A stretch of 16,779 bases of DNA from Lobulomyces angularis (taxonomy: Eukaryota > Chytridiomycota > Chytridiomycetes > Lobulomycetales > Lobulomycetaceae), in NCBI GenBank assembly GCA_027604685.1, contig JADHYX010000398.1, forward strand, positions 1 through 16,779, read 5' to 3'. The notes below the pieces were generated by a model, which was given only the letters and a program-made list of their open reading frames with translations, was not told the DNA's origin and did not search any database. Below, piece by piece: positions 9,897-16,779 of this stretch; the first letter of the stretch is position 1, and every line of letters begins with the position of its first letter. Both the position numbers and the translations under genes were made by a program.

Positions 9897-10166
9897 TCAG
9901 AAGACCAGTTTAATTTGACGAACATCTTTGTGGTTTAGAGATGATTTATTTGTTCTGATGACTTGAGGAGGGATGGTGGAGCAAGGTATATATGTAGAGG
10001 AGGATTGAGGGAATTGAGAAATAGAAGGAAGAGGTTTTTTAAACGATTTAGTTGAAGTTTTTGCGGAGGTATCATTTGGGTAAAATTTAGAGCAGGTTTT
10101 ATTAAAGAGAATATTGTTAACAGGAGTAAACATCAAGTTGTTGTAAGATTCTACTTGTGGTGCCAT
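9897..10166 (-). CDS. small hypothetical protein, 89 residues
   Basis: A single uninterrupted frame from ATG at 10166 to TGA at 9897, beginning MAPQVESYNNLMFTPVNNI. It is less AT-biased than its flanks and its residue mix (Pro, Ser, Lys, Asn) is balanced, so it is likely a real gene. There is no signal peptide, no membrane segment and no catalytic motif. Pro/Ser-rich segments such as PLPSISQFPQSSSTYIP suggest an extended, mostly disordered protein. It carries two cysteines that do not form a recognisable zinc motif. I do not recognise the family. Given BBS1 in the window, a small axonemal or microtubule-associated protein would be conceivable, but nothing here demonstrates it. Its 5' side is an A/T-rich leader with no neighbouring exon. 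Confidence 0.6.
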   Translation of the reverse strand: MAPQVESYNNLMFTPVNNILFNKTCSKFYPNDTSAKTSTKSFKKPLPSISQFPQSSSTYIPCSTIPPQVIRTNKSSLNHKDVRQIKLVF

Positions 10167-10365
10167 TTTTTATATATAATTTATATATTTTATTTAATTT
10201 ATTTTATTTTATTTAGTAATTATTCTTAAACTTTATTTTATTATTAAATAAAAAAAAGCTTTTTTCTCTGCTTTTATAGAAAAAAAAAAACTTCCAACAG
10301 GCTCTCCTTTGAAAAAAAAAAAGAAAGAAAGAAGAAGAAAAAAAAAGAAAAAAAAAGATCTCTGA

Positions 10366-10421
10366 TCCTGGCAAAAAAAGAATCGAAAAATAAATTCCTG
10401 GCAAAAAAAAGAATCGAAAAA
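10366..10421. repeat. two-copy tandem repeat, 30-bp period
   Basis: The motif TCCTGGCAAAAAAAGAATCG followed by an A run occurs at 10366-10390 and again at 10396-10421, where the A run is one base longer. The second copy differs only in homopolymer length. It looks like a local duplication; no function is apparent. Confidence 0.75.
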
Positions 10422-10947
10422 AAATTTTTTTTTTTCTTTTTCTTAAAATTTCAAAGACCGTAAAGTTACGCAATCTCGTTACACAAACAAAAATTAAAAT
10501 TCAAACAAATTATTTCTCAGAAAATATTTTATTTTAATAAAAAAATAAAAAAAAAAAAAAGAAAAAGATTATTAAAAATTTACAGAAAAAAAAAAAAAAA
10601 TTAAGATTGAGAATTGAAAAAAATTAATCTTTTTTGAAAGGCAACAAAAAAAAAAAAAAAAAAGGACAAATTTTTGAAACACAAAACTTTAAAAACAATT
10701 TTTTTTTTTTAAAATTATTTTTGAGTGGCTCGAACCTGCTGTGTAACAAACAATGAAACATTTTTACTTTTATTTTTTTGATAAAATATTTCACAGTAAA
10801 AAAATAAAAAAAAAATAAAACAATTTATGTATTGTAAAACGAAAAACTATAATAAAAGATTAATAAAAATAAAAAATAATTTGTAACAAAAAAAAAAAAA
10901 AAAGAACAAAAAAAAAAAAATTTTTCCCAAAATAAAAAAGAAAAAGT

Positions 10948-11009
10948 AAAGTTGAAGCACACAGCCGAGATCGGGGGATCCCCGATCTCGTGTAACAACA
11001 TTCAACTTT
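10948..11009. repeat. GC-rich perfect hairpin with nested outer stem
   Basis: An 11-bp perfect inverted repeat (CGAGATCGGGG at 10966-10976 and CCCCGATCTCG at 10980-10990) encloses a 3-nt GAT loop. A second pair, AAAGTTGAA at 10948-10956 and TTCAACTTT at 11001-11009, forms a 9-bp outer stem, with a short ACA/TGT pairing between. A run of T follows. This GC content is unique in the window. It could be a structured small RNA, a mobile-element end or an artefact; it does not match tRNA, 5S, U6 or the histone 3' stem-loop. Confidence 0.7.
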
Positions 11010-11257
11010 TTTCTATTGTAAAAAGTTTGAAAGAAAAATCAGAAAATAAAGATATTGGTAACATGATTTTTTTTTTAAATTATTTACTTAATAAGAAAAA
11101 AGTATAAAAAAATTTAATATATTTTTTTTGTTAAAAAATTTTTGATAAAAAGTAATCTAAAAAAAAAATTTAAAATTCAAGGATAAATTTATGAATAAAA
11201 TTTCCACAAAAAAAGTTTCTAAAATTTCATATACAAAATTTGATGGCGACCTAATTT

Positions 11258-11500
11258 TCACCCGCCATATGTGTTGAGCCCAAAATAAAGTTTCCTAAAC
11301 CTAATTATTTTCTTTTGTTTCTGAATGAGGTTACACAAAAACCGGGGGCCAGAGCTGTGACCAATAAATTTCCAAATAAACCCACAGGCAAAGATCAGAT
11401 TGGGAACTAATTTCAGTTTTTCAGAGGGTTGAAATGCTGTGCAGTTGATATTTTCTACTTTTCCCAAACAAAAGCATCTTCCAACAGTCACATTTTTCAC
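11258..11500 (-). other. balanced-composition patch with an 80-codon open frame, doubtful
   Basis: This stretch has clearly more G and C than its surroundings. An open frame runs from ATG at 11500 to a stop at 11258, starting MKNVTVGRCFCLGKVENI. It contains five Cys and a hydrophobic middle (LIFACGFIWKFIGHSSG), but matches no family I know. It could be a decayed gene, an exon of an unrecognised protein, an inserted fragment or chance. I would not call it a gene without further support. Confidence 0.25.
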
Positions 11501-11926
11501 ATTTTTACTTTTATTTTGTAATGTACCAAATCACTTCTCTTTTTTATTCAACTTGTCAATCTAGAATCATGTTTTTCCAAAAAACCTTCATATCCAAAAT
11601 CAATAAGCCATCTGTGGTTAAACCCAGTAACGGAGTGGTTTGAGGAATATTTTTTTTTAAAAAATCACAAATCATGCACTGAAATAATTGGAATACAATG
11701 ATATCATTTGAAAAACTTTTAAAAGTCATATGATGACTTCATTTTCAACTAACAAAAGGAACTTTCTTTTTTCAGAATTCAGTTTTATTCAACAAAAGAA
11801 AAAAAAAAATTATATAATAAATCTCCTTCTAAATTTAAATGAAAAAAATAAACAAAGAATTTTTTTTGAAAAAAAAAAATTGAAAAATTTTTTCATGGAA
11901 AATTTTGCTTTTTTGCTTAGGTGTTT

Positions 11927-12205
11927 TTAACACAAAACTCTCCAGAAGCCTTTCCATATAATTTTTTAATTGAACTTACCAGTTTCTGTTTATGATTTAT
12001 TACAATGTTTTTATAGTGTATTATTAGGGTTATTTTAATGTTATTATACCTAATAAACTAGTCAAAAAGAAGTGACAAGATTCCATTGTCTGAATCAGGT
12101 GAAGAAGATAAAAAAAAATAGCTTTTTTTTCATTTACAAAGTCAGTGTTATTTTTTAGCCAAGTATCCAACTCATCTTTAGTTTTAGCAATATACTTTCC
12201 TTAAA
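11927..12205 (-). pseudogene. possible decayed coding remnant
   Basis: On the minus strand, 12202 to about 12120 reads KYIAKTKDELDTWLKNNTDF in one frame. After a homopolymer shift it continues in a second frame as SSSPDSDNGILSLLFD to a TAG at 12060-12058. Beyond that stop the same second frame stays open for about 43 more codons to about 11927. The composition is protein-like, but no start, splice pair or family is evident. A frame-shifted pseudogene or old mobile-element remnant would explain it; so would chance. Confidence 0.25.
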
Positions 12206-12231
12206 ACTCCTAAAATTTATATTTGACTCTT

Positions 12232-12360
12232 ATTACATTATAATGTAAATTAAAATGTAATATGTGAATACTATAACAATAAGCATATAACGTGATAATT
12301 TAAATAAATACAGAATAATCTGCATTATATTTATAACTACAAAATACTCTAATTTAGAGT
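12232..12360. repeat. short AT palindromes
   Basis: TTACATTATAATGTAA (12233-12248) is a perfect 16-bp palindrome, and ACTCTAA-T-TTAGAGT (12346-12360) has 7-bp arms. Such palindromes are expected at some rate in AT-rich DNA, so no function is claimed. Confidence 0.4.
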
Positions 12361-12618
12361 TATATAACAGACAAAATTACAATTAAAATTGAACAAAAAA
12401 AAAAATGGGATAAAGAAGCTGCAATACTGCAAATCATGCCCTCAAATATACAATTTCATTTTTATTTTCTAATTAATCCTGATTTTTTAAATTTAATTAT
12501 AAAAACTTAAAAAATGTAAGTAAAAAATTAGAAGGTAATTAAAATTTTTTATTTTTAAAAAGATAAAAGAATAGCAGTAATTCTTTTTATTAAAAAAAAA
12601 AAAAAAAAAAAAAGTTCT

Positions 12619-13893
12619 CTAATATCTAGGTAAAGTAGTATTATTTGGATTTTTGTTAGAAAAATCAAAATCGGGATTTACTGGTATAACAGTCTCGTAG
12701 GCAGGAACTGGAATTGAATGCATCTCTTGATGCGAAAAAGTGTAAATATTGTTTATATCATGATTTTCATTGTTCAAGCGCATTGATGGATGTGAAATAG
12801 TTGCACTCAGATTGTTGCTTGAATAACTCAAATCCATGTCGTTGGTTGCATTATTTAGGTTGTTGTTATAAGCAATACTATTATTATCGTTTTCATTGTA
12901 ATTTAGATTATCACTTTCACTAGGAGTACTTACTTTTCTATTAACTTTATAAAAACCAACTGACGTTTTTAAAAGCGCTAACATCGAAATGACAATCACA
13001 CATGTCACTAAAGCAGTTCCCACCTGAACACCATTATTTGACGCCATATTTTCTGGTTGTGAAGTGGGTTGGGGTAAGTTGTTGCTGCTGCTGGGGGTCG
13101 ATAAGATTGAAGCCTTTGGAATAATTTGAACATACTTAGTTTTCGGAATGGTTCCAGAATCTCTGTTCACCAAATCTATTGTCCAATGTCCGCTGTCACT
13201 TTCAGTAGTGTTTAACTGAACTGCACCACCATTCAAAGGACAATTTACATTTCTCCTTCTGGTTGCATCAATTTCTCCATTTTGGTGAATCTAATAATCA
13301 AAAAAAAAATTTTTTTGTTAACAATCGAAATAAAAAAACTGTTATATTTTTTTGTCAAATCATTTAATTTCTCAGTTAAAAGAAATTATTTTTTTTTTCT
13401 TTATTTACCCTCAAATAACTTCCCTTTTTGCTTGTAGGAACTTTACATTGGCACTTTATCAAATTTCCACCAGTAACATCAGTATCACATATCAAATCAA
13501 AGTCTGAAAAAAAAAATTAAATTAAATAAAATTGATCTTGGTTATTTAAAAAAAAAAGAAATTACCTACAGTAGGTTTAAAAGAAATTTCAATATTTTGA
13601 GTAACAGGTGTTGTACCGGTATCCAAATTAACTAAATCAACAGTCCATACTCCAGTATCAGAACCAGTTGTAATTAAGGACACTTCACCACTTGCAGTTG
13701 AACAATTTACACTTCTATCTGAGGTAGCAGCAATATCACCGTCTTTATAAATCTAGGATTCTCAATTAGTTACAATAAAAAAAAAAAAAAAAACTAACTC
13801 TAATATAATTTCCTAGTTGAATGGGAGGAGTACTATATTTACATGTTAAACTAGTTCCAGGAATAGTAAGACCATCACATTTTAAAATAAAAT
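12619..13893 (-). CDS. type I membrane protein with two duplicated Ig-like modules (exons 2-5)
   Basis: Minus-strand exons 13893-13799, 13752-13566, 13503-13409 and 13290-12619, ending at TAG (12621-12619). Two ectodomain modules of 94 codons share the pattern D-F-x-L-x-C-D, a second Cys, G-x-Y-I/L-R-I, G-D/E-I-x-A-T, V-N-C, and a SDxGxWTxDLVNxDxG core that recalls the Ig F-strand region. Each module is encoded by a 95-nt plus a 187-nt equivalent, with phase 1 at the module edges and phase 0 inside. After module 2 comes a Ser/Pro linker, one membrane span (VGTALVTCVIVISMLALL) and an Asn-rich cytoplasmic tail of about 115 residues. The first exon here enters in phase 1 and lacks a start, so an upstream exon is required; 15174-15090 is the best candidate. 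With it the protein is 377 residues. A cell-surface adhesion or recognition role is inference; I do not recognise the family. Confidence 0.78.
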
Positions 13894-14350
13894 CTATTTT
13901 TTTATTTAATTTTTTTTTTAATTTTTTATTGTTAAAGATAAAAAAAAAAAGTTTTTTTGTTGTTTAAAAAAAAAAATGTTTTTTTTTTTAAAATTTTTAT
14001 TTTTTTTTTTTTTTTTTGTAAAGTTTTTTTTCTCTTTTTTTTTTTTTAAATAAAAAACAAATTTTTATTTTTTTCAATTTTTTATTTGAGAGAAAAGAAA
14101 ATATTTAAAATTAAAAAAAATTTTTTTTCATTTTTTTAAAAAAAACAAAAGATTTTTGGAAATATAATAGCAAATTAAAAAAAAAATAAAAAATAAGGAA
14201 ACAATAAAATAGTGTATAGCATAATTAAAAACTTTATTCATTTGTATTTCAAAAAAAAAAGAAGGATAATAATATCATATACAAGTACCTTTGTTTTTTT
14301 TTAAATGTGAAAAAAAAATATAGAAAAAAATTTTGCTTTTTTATTTTTTA
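13894..14350. other. A/T homopolymer tract, probably intronic
   Basis: Extremely AT-rich, with many A and T runs. It ends in an AAAATAG acceptor used by the Ig-like gene's 13893 exon and contains the 3' flank of the Pmp3 gene. No coding exon is visible. If the signal-peptide exon at 15090-15174 belongs to the Ig-like gene, this is the 3' part of its first intron. Confidence 0.5.
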
Positions 14351-14696
14351 TTAAATTTCAACATAACCACGTTCTCTTTTTTCTCTTGTAGATAAAATAA
14401 CCCAGATAGCATGAACCACACCAGGAATAAAACCTATAAAAAAAATTTAAAAAGAAAAAGATTAAAAAACAAATTTAAAAAGAAAAAGATTAAAAAATAA
14501 ATAAAAAAAAAAAATTGTGTACCCAAAATAGTTAATAAAACATTAATCCAAAAATCAACATCACAACCACGTTCAATAAAAACACCTAAAAAAAAAAATA
14601 AAACATTAAAGACAAAAAAAAAAAAAATTTCATACCTAATGGCGGAAGTAAGATTGCAAATAAAATACTCAAGAAGTCGATAAAACCTGATCCCAT
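14351..14696 (-). CDS. Pmp3/UPF0057 plasma-membrane proteolipid, three exons
   Basis: Pmp3-type proteolipids (Proteolipid membrane potential modulator family; RCI2 in plants) are tiny two-span membrane proteins that affect membrane potential and salt tolerance. Minus-strand exons 14696-14636, 14585-14523 and 14433-14351 total 207 nt and encode 68 residues, slightly longer than the usual 52-60. The signature is intact: two hydrophobic spans, ILFAILLPPLGVFIERGC at the first turn, DFWINVLLTILGFIPGVVHA in the second, then a charged end STREKRERGYVEI. Introns are 50 and 89 nt. The gene lies on the same strand as, and between, the likely first and second exons of the Ig-like membrane gene. Start and stop are secure because the ATG is directly followed by the conserved N-terminus. 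Confidence 0.93.
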
Positions 14697-15089
14697 TTTA
14701 ATTTAATTTTATTTTATTTTATTTTTCTTAAAAAGAAATTTTATTATTCAAAAAAAAAAAAAAAATTTAATTTTCGTATTCTTTTTTTATAGTGGGAAAA
14801 AAAAAAAAAATTTGGACACTATAAAAACCAACAGAATTATTTTATTTATGAAGTAGTTTCTATCTTTGAATTTTTATTTTAAGAACTTGAACTTATTTTG
14901 ATCGTACTTGCAACCTTTTTTCTTTTTTTTTTTTATGAATACTTTGCAAACGCAAACCAACTTAGTCTAGGAACCTTTTTTTGGATTTATCTCATTCTTG
15001 AATAAAAAAAAAATAAAGATAAAAATAATTGTTGCACTATCAATAAGCCAATTTAAGTAAGATTTTTTTTTTTTATTTTTTTTTCTTAC
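14697..15089. other. upstream region of Pmp3 gene, no further exon recognised
   Basis: Contains the Pmp3 promoter on the minus strand and an AT-rich but partly non-homopolymeric stretch (14820-15060). I tested acceptor-like AGs on the minus strand for a phase-1 entry from the 15090 donor. The one at about 15040 opens only 16 codons before a stop and resembles no family. No other feature is seen. Confidence 0.4.
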
Positions 15090-15174
15090 CTATGTTTTGT
15101 CGAGGAAAAATAGTTGCTCTAGTAAAAAAATTAATCAATGTAGTTAATAAAAATATTAATTTCTTTAAAATCAT
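15090..15174 (-). CDS. signal-peptide exon, probable exon 1 of the Ig-like membrane gene
   Basis: An ATG at 15174 opens MILKKLIFLLTTLINFFTRA, a clear secretory signal: Lys-Lys n-region, Leu/Ile/Phe core and a small residue near a likely cleavage site. It then ends PRQNI plus one base at a GTAAG donor (15089). The exon ends in phase 1. The Ig-like gene's first module exon enters in phase 1 and supplies AT, which makes GAT (Asp). The equivalent junction between modules 1 and 2 makes GAC (Asp) before the same Phe. Strand, phase, residue and protein logic all fit. Joining them gives 1134 nt in frame, 377 residues, and a first intron of 1196 nt that contains the whole Pmp3 gene. Alternatively it starts a separate small secreted peptide via an acceptor near 15040 (about 45 residues). 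Confidence 0.65.
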
Positions 15175-15244
15175 ATTTTTATTATAAATTTATAAATTAT
15201 TTAAAAATTTTTTAATTTTTTTTTTTTTTAAAAAATTTAAGAAA

Positions 15245-15304
15245 ATGTTTAATGAAATTGAATTTCTAAACGCTGAAGTTTCATTGTTAAAAGAAAAAAA
15301 AAAG
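15245..15304 (+). CDS. short coiled-coil-like first exon, possible 5' exon of the 15696 gene
   Basis: An ATG at 15245 opens 20 codons (MFNEIEFLNAEVSLLKEKKK) ending in phase 0 at a GTTTTG donor. The sequence is an amphipathic heptad-like start of a coiled coil. The acceptor TTTAG ending at 15674 opens a frame that runs seven codons straight into the ATG at 15696, in frame, so the two may be one gene with a 370-nt intron and a 340-residue product. Otherwise it is an orphan exon or chance. The donor is weak compared with the others in the window. Confidence 0.35.
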
Positions 15305-15695
15305 GTTTTGTTTAATTTCCATAAAAAAATTTCATAAAAAAATATGTTTCTAAATAAAAAAAAAATGAAAAATAAAATAATTTGATTCTGTTTTTTTTTT
15401 TTTTTTTTTTTAAATTTTTTGAATATTTTGCGTTGGATTTTTTTTTTTTTCTTTTAAATATTTTTATTTCAATTTTGAGTAAAAATAAGATCTATTTTTT
15501 TATTAAAAAAAAAGAATAAAAAATTTGGATACAAAAAGCCAAAATAATTTCTTTTTTTTTTTTTTTTAAAAAAATTTTAGAAAAAAAAAAAAAAATCTCA
15601 TATTTAAAAAATTTATCTCATAGAATAATTTAAAAAAAAAAATAGCATAAAAATAAAATCTCATAAAAATTTAGAAAATAATTACAAAATTAATC
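15305..15695. other. A/T homopolymer tract upstream of the last gene
   Basis: About 390 bp of A/T runs with no coding signal. It is either the promoter and leader of the gene starting at 15696, or mainly an intron joining the 15245-15304 exon to 15675. Confidence 0.45.
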
Positions 15696-16755
15696 ATGAA
15701 CTCAAATCTTTTGTATACCGCACCTTTGGCTCCTAAACCTCTTGACGAAAATGTGGATTTAAGAATTAACCGGTATGATTATATTTTAAATAAATCATTC
15801 GTCATTTTGTTTATATTAATTTATACATTTATAGCTTACAAATAATGTTGGATAATTTATTGAGTGAAGGAAGTGAGGCCTTGAAAAAAAATTATAAATC
15901 TTTAAAAATAAAGGATACCCAACAACCCCCTTCTCCGAAGATAAACAATGAAAATATTGATTGGGATTATTTTGAGGAGGAAGATTTTTTTAACAACAAT
16001 AATTTAAATAATATGAATAAAAAAGAAAATGTTGAAACTAGAGAAGATTTGAAAAAAAAAAAAAAAATTGAATTAGATAATTTAAAGTCAAAAAATAAAT
16101 TCGGTAACTTAAGCGTTAAATTAAATAAAGAAGGAATTTCGGCTTTTTATGCGTTGTATAAAGGAACCAGAGAGGTATTGTTAAACCCTCTTTTGCTGAT
16201 TTTGGAATTACAATTCACTGCTCTTTTTATTGCAGGTATGATATATTTTATTTATTCTTTTTCCTTTAAACAAAAAATATTTTTTATTTAGTTACTAGTG
16301 TATGGAGTGTTATCTCACTTGGATTGACATTTTTAATTACAATATGCTCAGAGTTAAGAGGAGAAGACAGCAACCAAAAGATTTCTTTATCGAAAAATAA
16401 AAAGTTGACAAGCCTGAGTAAAAATTTAATTGATAACGTTTTTGGAATCAAGCTTGAATTAAAAAGTGAAACCAAAAATAAAGAATTCCGAAAAAATAAT
16501 GAAAATGAAACCTTTAGTAGTGACCTCAATAAACACACGTTTAAGGAAGATGAAAATTTCAAATTTAAACATGGTTTTTTTAATAATAAAATTACTTGCA
16601 TGGAAGATACCGTTTTGGAAAATTTACCATCAAATACCATTCATTACAATAAAAAAAATAAAGTTTTGAGATTAAAAAAAAGTGTTATCTTTTCTAACAA
16701 TAGAAAAAAAAAAAAGTTGACTGGATTTAAAAGATCAGATATTAATGAAATTTAA
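15696..16755 (+). CDS. unrecognised membrane protein with charged flanks, three exons
   Basis: Exons 15696-15772, 15835-16235 and 16292-16755 give 942 nt and 313 residues, with all phases consistent and introns of 62 and 56 nt. The N-terminal 110 residues are acidic and polar (DWDYFEEEDFFNNNNLNN, followed by a Lys run). A conserved-looking block, GISAFYALYKGTREVLLNPL, leads into a hydrophobic segment (LLLILELQFTALFIA) at about residues 140-155. Directly after the splice a second follows (VISLGLTFLITIC), so it is probably a hairpin or two-pass membrane protein. The C-terminal 140 residues are Lys/Asn-rich and likely disordered. I do not recognise the family. The start at 15696 is the simplest; a 5' extension to 15245 is possible. 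Base usage is like its neighbours. Confidence 0.72.
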
Positions 16756-16779
16756 ATTTTTTTTTTTTTTTATTTTTTT

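Larger units (their letters stand above)
10167..12618. other. long intergenic region without a confident gene
   Basis: About 2.45 kb. The first 1 kb (10167-11240) is dominated by A/T runs and holds a 30-bp tandem repeat and a GC-rich hairpin. From about 11240 to 11520 the composition is more balanced. From 11520 to 12500 it is AT-rich but not homopolymeric, with scattered short palindromes and possible decayed coding sequence on the minus strand. No complete gene, tRNA or rRNA was recognised. Open frames here, such as the Phe-rich one at 10213-10473 on the minus strand, are translations of A/T tracts. Confidence 0.5.

Noticed and set aside
10213..10473. 86-codon open frame on the minus strand
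   Set aside because: It is almost all Phe, Lys and Ser from T/A runs, with no balanced composition and no neighbour exon.
10730..10750. GGCTCGAACC, resembling the complement of a tRNA T-loop
   Set aside because: The flanks do not form a 5-bp T-stem, and there is no acceptor stem or D-arm nearby.
11730..11930. 66-codon plus-strand frame
   Set aside because: It is dominated by Phe/Lys/Asn from A/T runs, with no family resemblance and no flanking gene structure.
16284..16640. 118-codon minus-strand frame over the last gene
   Set aside because: It lies opposite an exon whose splicing and frame are consistent; it has no independent support.
16466..16669. 67-codon plus-strand frame in another phase
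   Set aside because: It is a shadow of the 16292-16755 exon.
1..16779. CRISPR array, bacterial operon, prophage or insertion sequence
   Set aside because: The window is intron-rich eukaryotic DNA; no spaced direct repeats, transposase or ribosome-binding-site pattern is present.

Overview
This is eukaryotic nuclear DNA, extremely AT-rich and full of long A/T homopolymers. The protein-coding genes are split by many short GT-AG introns, mostly 37-62 nt, with T-rich 3' ends and TAG/CAG acceptors. TAA, TAG and TGA all appear as natural stops, so the standard code fits. A BBSome subunit (BBS1) implies a lineage with a cilium or flagellum. The gene set (BBS1, a Mei2-like RNA-binding protein, ZNRD2/p27, ARFRP1, a TatD-type nuclease, a Pmp3 proteolipid) would suit an early-branching flagellated fungus or relative, or another AT-rich protist. 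The sequence alone does not settle which.

Layout. 425-2721 (-): BBS1 in seven exons. 3505-6114 (+): Mei2-like protein in seven exons, divergent from BBS1. 6417-7402 (-): ZNRD2-like protein with two p27-type zinc domains, convergent with the Mei2 gene. 7515-7607 (+): a lone first exon of ARFRP1 with no continuation visible. 7916-8951 (+): TatD/Scn1-like metal-dependent hydrolase in five exons. 9320-9553 (+): a terminal exon with a zinc-ribbon-like cysteine pattern and no clear start. 9897-10166 (-): an 89-residue protein of unknown function. 10167-12618: about 2.45 kb with no confident gene, but holding a GC-rich hairpin, a short tandem repeat and possible decayed coding sequence. 12619-13893 (-): a membrane protein with two duplicated Ig-like ectodomain modules. 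14351-14696 (-): a Pmp3/UPF0057 proteolipid. 15090-15174 (-): a signal-peptide exon that fits as exon 1 of the Ig-like gene, which would place the Pmp3 gene inside its first intron. 15245-15304 and 15696-16755 (+): a lone coiled-coil first exon and an unrecognised one-to-two-pass membrane protein that may belong together.

There is no operon and no shared pathway. The genes look like ordinary housekeeping and ciliary genes, packed closely in divergent and convergent pairs. The most interesting features are the nested Pmp3 gene, the truncated ARFRP1, the exact 94-codon Ig-like module duplication, and the isolated GC-rich hairpin. Assembly error across the homopolymer tracts is a real alternative explanation for the truncated and apparently nested genes. 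All exon boundaries below were worked out by eye from splice signals, reading phase and remembered family patterns.
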